A stretch of DNA of 16,198 nt. Source: Bacillota bacterium (lineage in GTDB: Bacteria; Bacillota_G; SHA-98; UBA4971). Of this stretch, positions 5,372 to 13,760 are shown one piece after another. The notes below the pieces were generated by a model that had not been told where the DNA came from, did not search any database, and saw only the letters and a list, made by a program, of their open reading frames with translations. Each line of letters opens with the position of its first letter. Position 1 is the first letter of the stretch. The stretch covers positions 1 through 16,198 of the forward strand of contig JAAZEW010000006.1 in assembly GCA_012512055.1 (NCBI GenBank). The letters are read 5' to 3'. Position numbers and translations under genes: made by a program.

Positions 5372-7732
5372 TTAGTCTTTGAACCTACGCCGGAAGTAGT
5401 CGAGCCTGCGGAACTCGAGAATATCTTCTATATGGGCTGCAAGCAACGGAGACAAGAAGGGTTCAACTTTCGGATCCAGGTACATGATCTTATTAATCTC
5501 ATCATAGTGAAAGAATCGTCCCTTAGATAGGAAGTTTACAGGGTTTACTCTGGCCAGCCTGGCAAACTGCTTGACTCCCCAGTCTCTCCAATTCCGATTG
5601 CTACTGTCACTTAGGTCTTTTTGGTGAATCGGGTAATTCCGATAGAACTCCTTCATTTCACCGGCTATCTCTTGAAGCCCGACTTTTGACACTATGCTGC
5701 CTTCACGTAAAAAGGTCTTGATAGTAGGTATCTTGTAAGACTTGGTGAAACGGGTCTGCTCGATTTCAATGAGAAAATCCTCTGCCGGGGTTCCCAGCCA
5801 ACGTTCCTCCTCAGGCTCAAGATCGCCCACAGACTCCAAGAACCTGAGCCACCCGTCTCTTAGGTATTCCCTGATCGGTATGTCACTACCTTCGTAGATA
5901 TCCAATCGATTTGGTCTTCTTCCGAGGGATTGCTTAATCCGCCAGTAGGTATCCTTCATTCTAATCGGCAATGGATCTCGGGCGGCAAGTTCTTCAAACA
6001 GGTCGATGATGCGAAGATCGAAGTTGGCTATGCAACCTTCAGGGAACTCGTAGTCTTCCACTCGACGTGCTCCAGGTGGTTGGGCAGTCCATGGGTTCTC
6101 GCCTGCCAGAAGAAGGGGTATGTAATGCGCTCTTTTGTAGTTGCCGATAAAATCGATCACAGTCAGATACTCTTTGTCAGGGTATTTGCGAAGACCCCTT
6201 CCTAACTGCTGGAGGAATATCACGTACGATTCAGTCGGCCTGAGAAACATAACCGTATCGAGGGAAGGGATGTCAACACCTTCATTGAATATGTCTACTG
6301 CAAAAATGACCTTTATCTCGCCTTGCTCAAGTGCCTCTATGGCTTCATGCCTATCCATTGTATGATCATTACCAAGCACCCCGCTGTGAACTGCAGCCGC
6401 TGCCACCCCATTACCGGTGAAGTACTCAGCCATATACTCAGCGTGCTTGATGGATACGCAGAATCCAAGAGTACGTTCCCCAGCCAATCGGTGATACTGT
6501 CCGATAATAAGATCCGCTCTTTCCTCATAGGACAACTGCCGTTCCAAGTCTTCAACTACATAGCGCCCGTTTGCCATTTCTATTCTGTCATAATCGGTAG
6601 GATCATAGATGGCATAATATCGAAATGGCACCAGCAAGTCTCTTTCAATCGATTGTTTCAGTGAAATCTCATAGATCACATTATCATCACAAAGGGAGAA
6701 AATGTCCTGGTTGTCCATGCGGAAGGGTGTAGCAGTCAGGCCAAGAAGGAAATCAGGCTCAAAGTAATCTATCACCCTTCGATAGCTTTCAGCCGCTGCA
6801 TGATGGAATTCGTCTACAACTATATAGTTGAAGTAGTCTTAGGGAAGGGCTTCCAAATGCTCACTCCGGCTGAGTGTCTGAACGGTACTGAAGTAGATAT
6901 CTGCCCCCTCATCTTTCTGTGTCCCGGTATAGAAACCCAGCCGGCATTGAGGCCTTAACTGATAGAAAACGTCATATGCCTGCTTTACTATTTCGTCACG
7001 GTGTGCCAAGAAAAGCACTCGCCTAAATGGTAAGGCATCAAATGCTGCCAGGTGTGTTTTGCCTACACCCGTCGCTGCTACCACTATTCCTTTATCTACT
7101 CCTTCCGTGCGCGCCTGTTTCAAGTAGTAGAGCGCTTCAATCTGGGCCCCGCGCGGTTCAGGTTTTGGCGGAGGCTTCAATACGATTGATTTTTCCTCCA
7201 GCCTGACGAAGGCCGGCTTCTTCCAACGCAAGGCATATTCTTTGAGCACTTCCGGTGTCACCGGTCGGGAAGAGTAGCGGAACAACTCATTGAATGTCTT
7301 GGAGAAGCGCATGTAATCATCGGGATGCTCACTCTTTAGGAAGCGATAGTTCCACTCCACACCCGTGGTTAATGCAGATCGAGAAAGATTGGATGAGCCA
7401 ACAAATACTTCCGCTTCATCCCCGCAGTCAAATATATACGATTTAGGGTGAAACGCTCTTATGGATTCATTGTAGATGCGGATGTCAATAGCTGAACCCA
7501 ATTGGTCACGCAAATAATATATCGCGGACGGCTCAGTCACAGACAGATAGAGACCTGTCAAGAGCTGGATGGGAACTCCTCTGTTTACTGCCTGCTTAAG
7601 CTGCGGAACAATAAGTTTGACTCCTGACTCCATAACAAACGACACAATAAACCGTATTCTATCCGCACGGCAGATGGCATCCTCTAAATACGGTTGTAAG
7701 GGATCGTTTCTACCGGTTGTGACATTCGTCAC
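5372..7732 (-). pseudogene. Phospholipase D-like/SF2 helicase fusion, interrupted by an in-frame stop
   Basis: A single frame of 786 codons is broken once by TAA at 6839-6841 (codon 298). N-terminal PLD-type nuclease domain: H95-x-K97 in FHPKSYIF and G112-S-S-N115 in VGSSNLSRSAL, one HKD-like half. Helicase: Walker A ATGVGKT at 220-226, LAHRDEIV at 242-249, then the stop, then DEFHH at 307-311, TATPFR near 333-338, and a C-terminal RecA fold with NEGVDIPSLDTVMFLRPT and QQLGRGLRK. About 300 further residues resemble the DUF3427-type tail. The stop separates Walker A from Walker B, so neither half should be an active helicase unless the stop is suppressed. CAA, AAA or GAA to TAA by one substitution would explain it; a sequencing error is possible. 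GTG start at 7732 with GAGGT upstream. The stretch 7733-7903 before it shows no convincing promoter. Confidence 0.85.
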
Positions 7733-7799
7733 GACCTACACCTCACAGCATGTCCCATTCCGATGGAGCAGTATTTCCCGACATCATGGTCTCTTAAGG

Positions 7800-7819
7800 A
7801 CTAGTAGAGAATCACTAGT
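7800..7819. promoter_or_regulatory. Paired ACTAGT palindromes upstream of the helicase gene
   Basis: Two ACTAGT palindromes (7800-7805 and 7814-7819), 14 bp apart, form a 20-bp symmetric site about 70 nt before the helicase start. It might be an operator; no regulator for it is evident in the window. Confidence 0.3.
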
Positions 7820-7903
7820 ACTTTGGCTTCTGGTTTGTTATTCCGTTCTTTGCCTCAAAGTCCTGCCATTTCTGACAGGTTCCGCCCCCCAGGGCAGAAC
7901 ACT

Positions 7904-7953
7904 AAAAAGCCTGCCGTAGGAGACCGCACATACCGCACCTCCCCTGGCAGGCC
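7904..7953 (-). terminator. Intrinsic terminator behind gntR (left copy)
   Basis: GCCTGCC (7909-7915) pairs with GGCAGGC (7946-7952), and on the minus strand a run of five T (7908-7904) follows. The pairing extends imperfectly inward. It ends the gntR transcript and is a diverged copy of the hairpin at 15566-15613. The inner part differs: here it holds two CCGCAC direct repeats, where the other copy has a perfect 6-bp inner stem. Confidence 0.75.
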
Positions 7954-7972
7954 CTTTGGATCCTCCGGGTTA

Positions 7973-8062
7973 TCATATGTCAAATAACATCTCCACTATA
8001 GAGCTGATATCAGTTATGGAATTGACTTTCTCGAGGTTTACCGCGTCCGCCCTCGAACCGAC
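7973..8062 (-). pseudogene. 3'-end relic of an alkaline-phosphatase-superfamily gene
   Basis: The minus strand encodes 29 codons and a stop that match the C-terminus of the gene at the right edge of the window (15828 onward): 25 of 29 residues agree (shared core ADAVNLEKVNSITDI and VEMLFDI). No start or upstream portion is present; the relic begins 8 nt after the gntR stop. It is clearly a leftover from duplication and deletion. Confidence 0.9.
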
Positions 8063-8070
8063 ACACTCAT

Positions 8071-8805
8071 CTATCTCTTCTTTATTCGTTCAAAAGTTAT
8101 GCTGTAACGATCGCCTCTATATATGCCCTCGGAGAGTTGCACAGGATCCCCATTTCCATCGAGCTCCGTGCTGATAAACAAGAATACCGGAGAATCTACC
8201 GGTATTTTTAACACCCGTGCTTGTTTTTCCGTGGCTTTTCTGGCATGAAGCACTTGCTCGGCCTTAACAACCTCAATGCCGTAATGCTCTTGGAATATCT
8301 CATAAAATGAATAATACCCATCTTGGGGGACAGGAAAGTCCGGGAAGCGGGCCACACTCAAGTAGGATGTCTCAAAGCAGATAGGCTCTTTATCAGCCAG
8401 GCGTAAACGTTCATAGTAGGCAACTTGGGAACCTACCGGTATTTTCAATGATTCAGCAATCTCAGAACCGGCATCTATTAAGCCTTTTCCCAGGATTCGG
8501 GTTTCAGGCTCAAAACCTCGAAGCTTCATCTCCTCCGTGAATCCTAGGAAGTACGGCAGCCGGATAGCTAACTTGGGTGGAGCAACAAAAGTCCCTTTGC
8601 CTCGTCTTGAAATGAGCACCCCTTCTTCTATCAGTTCTGAAGTTGCCTGTCTTACCGTCATGACACTGACCCTAAACTTCCTACTTAGCGCCGGTCCGGA
8701 TGGAATCTGCTCGCCAACCTCCCATTCACCCGAATTAATCGACTCAAGTATCTTCTGTCTTATTTGGAAGTAGAGTGGGACTACCCCATTCCGGTTTAAT
8801 ACCAT
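8071..8805 (-). CDS. GntR-family (HutC/UTRA type) transcriptional regulator
   Basis: The 244-residue protein has an N-terminal winged HTH of the GntR family (residues about 6-72: PLYFQIRQKILESINSGEW, then FRVSVMTVRQATSELIEEGVLISRRGKGTFV) and a C-terminal UTRA ligand-binding domain (about 90-240: PETRILGKG, YYERLRLADKEPICFETSYL, and the closing QLSEGIYRGDRYSITFER). UTRA regulators such as NagR/YvoA and PhnF respond to small, often phosphorylated metabolites. ATG 8805 is preceded by GGGGG about 9 nt upstream. It has its own control region at 8838-8930 with paired CTAGATAA sites, which also occur before the HAD gene, so it probably represses both itself and the uptake operon. The effector is unknown; an amino-sugar phosphate is the natural guess. 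Confidence 0.92.
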   Translation of the reverse strand: MVLNRNGVVPLYFQIRQKILESINSGEWEVGEQIPSGPALSRKFRVSVMTVRQATSELIEEGVLISRRGKGTFVAPPKLAIRLPYFLGFTEEMKLRGFEPETRILGKGLIDAGSEIAESLKIPVGSQVAYYERLRLADKEPICFETSYLSVARFPDFPVPQDGYYSFYEIFQEHYGIEVVKAEQVLHARKATEKQARVLKIPVDSPVFLFISTELDGNGDPVQLSEGIYRGDRYSITFERIKKR

Positions 8806-8837
8806 ATTAGTAAACCCCCATATAAGCTTGTAATCAT

Positions 8838-8930
8838 AGGCAATGTATCTAGATAACCGGTGTGCTGATCTACTAGATAAATACTACACACCCTATCAAA
8901 ATCCTACTTTCCAAGTTAGACGGTGGTCAG
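8838..8930 (-). promoter_or_regulatory. Control region of gntR with paired CTAGATAA operators
   Basis: This block aligns gap-free with 15450-15542. CTAGATAA occurs at 8849-8856 and 8873-8880, 24 bp apart; the first is part of the perfect palindrome TATCTAGATA (8846-8855). On the minus strand a TTGATA box near 8898-8893 could act as -35, with the -10 near TATCTA or CTAGTA inside the second site. The exact promoter is uncertain; the operators are the better-supported part. Between here and 8973 I see no terminator for the ABC operon. Confidence 0.6.
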
Positions 8931-8972
8931 CAAGGCAATTAACAAAATGGAAATTGGAGAAACTCAACTCAG

Positions 8973-10064
8973 TCAGGAGGGAAGGATGGGACGAATAGCT
9001 TGCACGTCAAAACTTAAGGCTACGGTATCCCCTATTCCCTTCAGAGCCTTCCCTGGCTCGGCAAGTTCCCGCACCATCAGTCTTTGCCCATCAGTTTCAA
9101 CAACATATTCTACCCAAACGCCCATATAAACAGCGGTACGAACTATGGCGGGCGATTCCTGATGCAGACTCGCCCCATTTAATGCAACCAAAGAGATTGC
9201 CTCGGGGCGGATGGAAAAGAGCTCTGTTTCAACATGGCTCTCACTGGGTATAGTCATTTCCCTTCCTAGAATGTGTACCACGGTGGTTCTGGAATCCCGC
9301 TGCGCAACACGGCCTCGGAGTATGTTGGTTGAACCTAGGAAATCGGCGACAAATGCTGTCATCGGTTTTTCATATAGCTCCCGGGGAGTGCCAACCTGTT
9401 CAATTACACCGTCCCTCATAACCACAATTCGATCAGATAGAACCAGGGCTTCTTCCTGATCATGTGTTACGTAAAGTGTGGTAATACCGAATTCCTGTTG
9501 GAGAAGACGAATTTCACTGCGCATTTGCACACGCAGCTTTACATCAAGGTTGGATAATGGCTCGTCCAGCAGTAAAATAGATGGCTCTTTGATTATGGCA
9601 CGAGCCAGGGCTACCCGCTGCTGCTGGCCCCCGGATAATTGTGATGTTGACCTGTCCCCCATTCCTTCCAGTCCGACTATCCGCAGCATCTCCGTGGCCC
9701 GGCTACGGATCATGTCTGACGGCAAACGCTTCAGCTTGAGGCTATATGCCACATTGTCAATCACCGACATATGGGGAAACAGAGCGTAATTCTGGAAAAC
9801 CATCGCCATATCGCGCTTGTGGGCAGGCAAGTGTTGAACAGGGTTTCCATCCACAAAAACGCTGCCTTCGGTAGCCTCTTCAAAACCGGCGACAATTCGC
9901 AGCAATGTAGTCTTACCACAACCTGATGGCCCTAATAATGACACAAACTCACCAGGGGCCACAGATAGGCTGCAATCTCGCACAGCATACACATCTTCTT
10001 GTCTGCGTCCCCCCGGAAAAATCTTTGTAACATCATCAATATCGAGCTTAACCGAGCGTTTCAT
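8973..10064 (-). CDS. ABC transporter ATP-binding protein (AfuC/PotA/PhnT-like)
   Basis: The 363-residue cytoplasmic ATPase powers the importer encoded upstream. From the chosen start: Walker A GPSGCGKT at 45-52, Q-loop Q91, signature LSGGQQQR at 143-150, Walker B LLLDEP with D167-E168, and switch His H201. The C-terminal 90 residues match a TOBE domain of the MalK/PotA/FbpC type. The start at 10064 (MKRSVKLD) is chosen over an earlier in-frame ATG at 10124, because GGGAG lies 8 nt upstream and the earlier start would overlap the permease gene. The gap to the permease is 13 nt, so it is translated in the same operon. Confidence 0.93.
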   Translation of the reverse strand: MKRSVKLDIDDVTKIFPGGRRQEDVYAVRDCSLSVAPGEFVSLLGPSGCGKTTLLRIVAGFEEATEGSVFVDGNPVQHLPAHKRDMAMVFQNYALFPHMSVIDNVAYSLKLKRLPSDMIRSRATEMLRIVGLEGMGDRSTSQLSGGQQQRVALARAIIKEPSILLLDEPLSNLDVKLRVQMRSEIRLLQQEFGITTLYVTHDQEEALVLSDRIVVMRDGVIEQVGTPRELYEKPMTAFVADFLGSTNILRGRVAQRDSRTTVVHILGREMTIPSESHVETELFSIRPEAISLVALNGASLHQESPAIVRTAVYMGVWVEYVVETDGQRLMVRELAEPGKALKGIGDTVALSFDVQAIRPILPS

Positions 10065-10077
10065 ATCGCTGGCTCCC

Positions 10078-11796
10078 TTACATAACAAGATCGGCCGATG
10101 TTCGCCCAAGATTACTGAGTGCATACTTTAGAAACTCTACTAAGCCACTGGTAATTACAATCAAAATGCTTGCATTGGCAGCAGCGACTCCTAGTTGGCC
10201 TAACTCTACAGCCGCAAGGATAGACACAGTCAGTAAGTGCCATTTAGCTGATATCAAGAAGACCACCGCACTGACTGAAGTCATCGAGCGGACAAAGCTA
10301 TTGAGCAGTCCCGTGAAGAAGGCGGGTCTGAGTAATGGCAAGACAACGTTCTTAAGAGTTTGAAACTGGTTTGCACCGAGATTAGCAGAGGCCTCTTCAA
10401 GGGCAACGTCAATCTGTTGTAAGCCTGCCATTCCTGCCCTGATCCCGATGGGCATGGTACGCACCACAAACGCCATAACCAAGATGGCTGCTGTACCAGA
10501 TAACAGAAAGGGAGGTTTGTTGAAGAAGATAGCATACCCTATCCCCAGCACTACACCGGGGACTGCAAGGCTCAAAAGAGCAATAAACTCGAGTATAGAT
10601 TGGCCGACGAATTTCACTCGCATCAACAGATAGGCTACAAGAATACCCAATATACCGGAAATCGGAGTAGCAATTCCAGCTAATTGCAGCGTATCGATGA
10701 GTGGTTTTGCACCCAATCTATAGAAAACATGCTTGTAATTATTTAGCGTGAAACTATAGTCTATTCCCCATAGTTTACTAAAGGCACCCACAAAAACCAT
10801 GCCGTAGAAAAGAAGAATTACAAAGGACACAAGTCCACATAGAGCTGTGCTTGCGCAAACAACTCTCTTATCGTTACTCCGAACCCGAGCACGGGCCGTC
10901 TTTCCTGTGATACTTACATATGAACGACGCTCTACCCATAGTTTCTGGAGAAGGAAGGCCATTAAAGAAGGTAGGATCAGGAAAACAGCCAAGACGGCAC
11001 CGCCTTGCTTGTCATATGCACCGATTAGCTGGAAGTAAACCCGGGCAGCCAACACGTGGAAATCACCGCCGATTAACAAAGGATTGCCTATATCAGCAAT
11101 GGACTGAACAAAGATCACCAGTAGCGAAGCGGCAAGCCCAGGCGTAGCCATAGGAACCGTAATTGTAAGAAAAACCTTAAGCGGTGAAGCTCCAAGGTTC
11201 TCAGCGTTCTCCTCAAGACTTGGATCAATGGATTGCAATGCCCCTAAAATTAGCATATAGGAAACGGGCAACAACGCGAACGTCTGAGCAATTACCAGCC
11301 CGGGCAATCCGTAAAGTGCGGATGTTCGAATGCCGAGCAAGCCTGCGGTGATCAGTCCGTTCCTGCCAAAAAGAAGCATCATGGCCAGTGCAATCACGAA
11401 AGGCGGTGAAACAATGGGAAGCATAAGTACCCATTGAAAGAAACGTTCACCTTTTACTCGCACGTGGGACATGGAGTAAGCAAGGGCAAAAGCTACGAGA
11501 GTAGTTATGATAGCTACTGAACTCGCGAGAACTAAAGAGTTCCGAATAACATCACGCAAAAAAGTAACCTTCAGAACCTGCTGAAACTTAGAGACTGTGA
11601 CTGTCCCTTGATAAAAGAGACTCTCAACTAGAATTGAGCCCACTGGGACAAGGATGAATACTGCAAAGAATGCACATAATGCTATCACCGCAATAAGGAT
11701 GCTTGCCCGAGAGAAAACATTCCTTAATGCCTGATGCTGTGTGTGTATGGTAGATGTAAATATCTCTTTTTCATGTCCGGCCGATCCTTGTCCCAT
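10078..11796 (-). CDS. ABC transporter permease, two fused membrane domains (AfuB/FbpB-like)
   Basis: The 572-residue membrane protein contains two tandem BPD_transp_1 permease domains, about a dozen membrane segments in all. Each has an EAA coupling loop: EENAENLGA at 195-203 and EEASANLGA at 467-475, both followed by a V/L-P motif, which contact the ATPase. The fused arrangement is typical of the ferric-iron, AfuABC (hexose-phosphate) and 2-aminoethylphosphonate importers. The start at 11796 (MGQGSAG) is chosen because GGGAG is 8 nt upstream and the gap to the binding-protein gene is then 13 nt; the longer frame from 11889 would overlap it. Confidence 0.92.
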   Translation of the reverse strand: MGQGSAGHEKEIFTSTIHTQHQALRNVFSRASILIAVIALCAFFAVFILVPVGSILVESLFYQGTVTVSKFQQVLKVTFLRDVIRNSLVLASSVAIITTLVAFALAYSMSHVRVKGERFFQWVLMLPIVSPPFVIALAMMLLFGRNGLITAGLLGIRTSALYGLPGLVIAQTFALLPVSYMLILGALQSIDPSLEENAENLGASPLKVFLTITVPMATPGLAASLLVIFVQSIADIGNPLLIGGDFHVLAARVYFQLIGAYDKQGGAVLAVFLILPSLMAFLLQKLWVERRSYVSITGKTARARVRSNDKRVVCASTALCGLVSFVILLFYGMVFVGAFSKLWGIDYSFTLNNYKHVFYRLGAKPLIDTLQLAGIATPISGILGILVAYLLMRVKFVGQSILEFIALLSLAVPGVVLGIGYAIFFNKPPFLLSGTAAILVMAFVVRTMPIGIRAGMAGLQQIDVALEEASANLGANQFQTLKNVVLPLLRPAFFTGLLNSFVRSMTSVSAVVFLISAKWHLLTVSILAAVELGQLGVAAANASILIVITSGLVEFLKYALSNLGRTSADLVM

Positions 11797-11809
11797 GGGC
11801 AAAACTCCC

Positions 11810-12835
11810 TTACTTCTTAGAGGAGAAAACCTCTGAATTCCAACGCTCCACCAGACGTGCACGATTGCGTCCTGCCCATTCAAAATCATAGTTGAGCAAT
11901 TTGGCTTGACTTAACGGAATTGCTACCGAAGGTGAAAGAGCGGTTTTGTTGGTTAGGAGCTGATAAGCGCCTGCTTTCTCTCCCAATTCCTGTCCATACT
12001 TGCTTAGCACGAAATCGATAAAGGCTTTGCCAAGTTCAGGATTTGGTGCATCTTTTAGTAAGGCGACTGCTCCTATCTCGTAGCCTGTCCCCTCTTTCGG
12101 GTAACTCCCTGACACTGGATACCCCTGCTTTGCCAATTGAGGCACAGCATGGCCAAAATCAATACCCACCGCAACCTCACCTAATCCTGCCATCCTTCCG
12201 GCGGCAGAACCGGACGTCGGGTACTGTTGTACGTTCTTATGAAGCTGCTTGAGGTACGCGAATGCCTCGTCTTCACCCATCAGTTGTACAAGTGTGGCTA
12301 ACACAGTGTACGCAGTGCCTGAGGTTCCCGGGTTGGCCATAACGATAAGATCCTTGAACTTAGGATCCAGTAATTCATTCCAACTCGTAGGTTTAGTATA
12401 TCCTAATCGATTGAACTCCCGGTCATTCAGGGTAAAGCCTAAGATACCAACATAGAAGCCAGTCCAGAACCCATCGGGATCCTTGAACATGCCGTCGATC
12501 TGAGCTGCTTCAGGCGAAACGTACTTCTCCAGCAGACCCTGTCCCTTGGCTGCCATGAATGTGTCTGCAGGGCCACCCCACCATACGCTTGCTTGGAGCC
12601 GACCCTTCTCAGCGTCAATCCTGGCGAGGGCCTCTCCGCCGGACAACCTGATAAACTCAACTTTCGCACCTGGATTTAGCTTCTCAAATTCCTCGACCGT
12701 GAGCTTCGCCCATTCCTCCTGATGTCCTGCATACGCAAGAATAGTACCCGAGAGCTTGGGTGCTGAATTGGCCGGAATTCCCATGAGCACAATCAGCGCT
12801 ACAACTACGGTACACAATGACAACAACCGTCTCAT
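11810..12835 (-). CDS. ABC transporter substrate-binding protein (AfuA/PhnS-like)
   Basis: The 341-residue secreted binding protein begins with a classical signal peptide: MRRLL, a hydrophobic stretch to about residue 20, and likely cleavage after PANSA (residue 25). There is no lipobox cysteine at the cleavage site, unusual for a Gram-positive binding protein. The mature part has VEEFEKLNPGAKVEF and SVWWGGPADTFMAAKGQGLLEKY, typical of the family that includes ferric-ion, 2-aminoethylphosphonate and AfuA sugar-phosphate binders. The start at 12835 is preceded by GGAGG; a longer frame from 12874 is rejected. It is the first importer gene, 70 nt after rpiR. Specificity cannot be read from sequence; the neighbours favour a sugar phosphate. 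Confidence 0.92.
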   Translation of the reverse strand: MRRLLSLCTVVVALIVLMGIPANSAPKLSGTILAYAGHQEEWAKLTVEEFEKLNPGAKVEFIRLSGGEALARIDAEKGRLQASVWWGGPADTFMAAKGQGLLEKYVSPEAAQIDGMFKDPDGFWTGFYVGILGFTLNDREFNRLGYTKPTSWNELLDPKFKDLIVMANPGTSGTAYTVLATLVQLMGEDEAFAYLKQLHKNVQQYPTSGSAAGRMAGLGEVAVGIDFGHAVPQLAKQGYPVSGSYPKEGTGYEIGAVALLKDAPNPELGKAFIDFVLSKYGQELGEKAGAYQLLTNKTALSPSVAIPLSQAKLLNYDFEWAGRNRARLVERWNSEVFSSKK

Positions 12836-12877
12836 TTCCTTGCCTCCCTCTTTCTTGTGTTGTTTGGTTAACACCTA

Positions 12878-12892
12878 AGGTAATGCCTACCT
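12878..12892. promoter_or_regulatory. Inverted repeat between rpiR and the binding-protein gene
   Basis: AGGTA-ATGCC-TACCT forms a 5-bp inverted repeat, extended by direct TTAGGT repeats on the minus strand, in the 70-nt gap upstream of the binding-protein start. It could be a regulator site or a processing hairpin that sets importer expression apart from the upstream genes. Confidence 0.3.
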
Positions 12893-12905
12893 AAATAGAT
12901 CCCGA

Positions 12906-13760
12906 TTAATACAGCCTTGGAGAAATCGCTCTGCCCATCCGTTCTTGATTCCTTAGGACACAATCCGGCCGGAGGCGAACAAGCCCTGTGGACAGAAGAT
13001 CCAACACATAGAGCTGCGCCACTTTTGACACAAACGAACCAGACTCAATTGGCGCCTCTCTCGTAGACGTCAGAAGCACTAAGTCCGAAAACTTTGCAAT
13101 TGGAGCTTGTACATATGCGGTAATAGCCAGGGTTTTGGCGCCCCGGGCCTTTGCCTCTGCCATGGCGTCAACTGTGTCCTTTGTGCTTCCCGACACTGAT
13201 ATGCCCACTGCTACATCTTTTGGGCTCAGCTTGCTGGCATCCATAAGCTGAAAATGAGTATCCTCAAATGCATTAGCCCGGAAGCCTAGCCGGAACAAAC
13301 GGCATGCAGCGCTCTTGGCTGTTATCCCCGAATGGCCGACACCAAAAAAATGGATTTCTTCTGCTTCAGCTAACATGCGGATAGCCGACTCAAGCTTGTC
13401 CCGGTCGATGAGTTCAGCAGTATTGCTTATCATGCTTAAGTACGACTGGGTTACTCCAGTAATAAGGTCGTCTTCATCAACTTGCTCTCCTATGGTCTCA
13501 GTACGACTGAAAACATCCTTAGCCAGATCCATCTTAAGATCCTGATAAGAACGATACCCTAGCCGTCGCGCAAATCGCAGGACAGTGGCCTCGCTCACCT
13601 GAGCACGCTCGGCAAGCTCGGTTACAGAACAATACACCACTTCGTTCGGTTCCAGCATCACTTCTGTTGCCACTTTTGCCTCAGCCGCACTAAACACTTG
13701 CATCATGCTATTTAAGCGGACTAGCAGGTTGACTCCATGATCAATATCAGACATACTCAC
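12906..13760 (-). CDS. RpiR/MurR-family regulator with SIS domain
   Basis: The 284-residue regulator has an N-terminal RpiR HTH (about residues 12-85, with SVTELAERAQVSEATVLRFARRLGYRSYQDLKMDLA) and a C-terminal SIS phosphosugar-binding domain (about 120-260, with EEIHFFGVGHSGITAKSAACRLFRLG and GISVSGSTKDTVDAMAEAKARGAKTLAIT). SIS domains bind phosphorylated sugars; MurR binds MurNAc-6-P. The GTG start at 13760 overlaps the nanE stop in a GTGA junction; an ATG two codons later is an alternative. Placement directly after nanE and before the importer suggests that it senses the sugar phosphate handled here and controls this operon, giving a second layer beside GntR. Confidence 0.92.
   Translation of the reverse strand: MSMSDIDHGVNLLVRLNSMMQVFSAAEAKVATEVMLEPNEVVYCSVTELAERAQVSEATVLRFARRLGYRSYQDLKMDLAKDVFSRTETIGEQVDEDDLITGVTQSYLSMISNTAELIDRDKLESAIRMLAEAEEIHFFGVGHSGITAKSAACRLFRLGFRANAFEDTHFQLMDASKLSPKDVAVGISVSGSTKDTVDAMAEAKARGAKTLAITAYVQAPIAKFSDLVLLTSTREAPIESGSFVSKVAQLYVLDLLSTGLVRLRPDCVLRNQERMGRAISPRLY

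Noticed and set aside
6337..6555. Minus-strand 72-codon and overlapping plus-strand frames inside the helicase
   Set aside because: They are out-of-frame shadows of the clearly recognised helicase coding sequence.
11797..11889. Longer N-terminus for the permease
   Set aside because: It would overlap the binding-protein gene by 80 nt and lacks a ribosome site; the ATG at 11796 has GGGAG at 8 nt.
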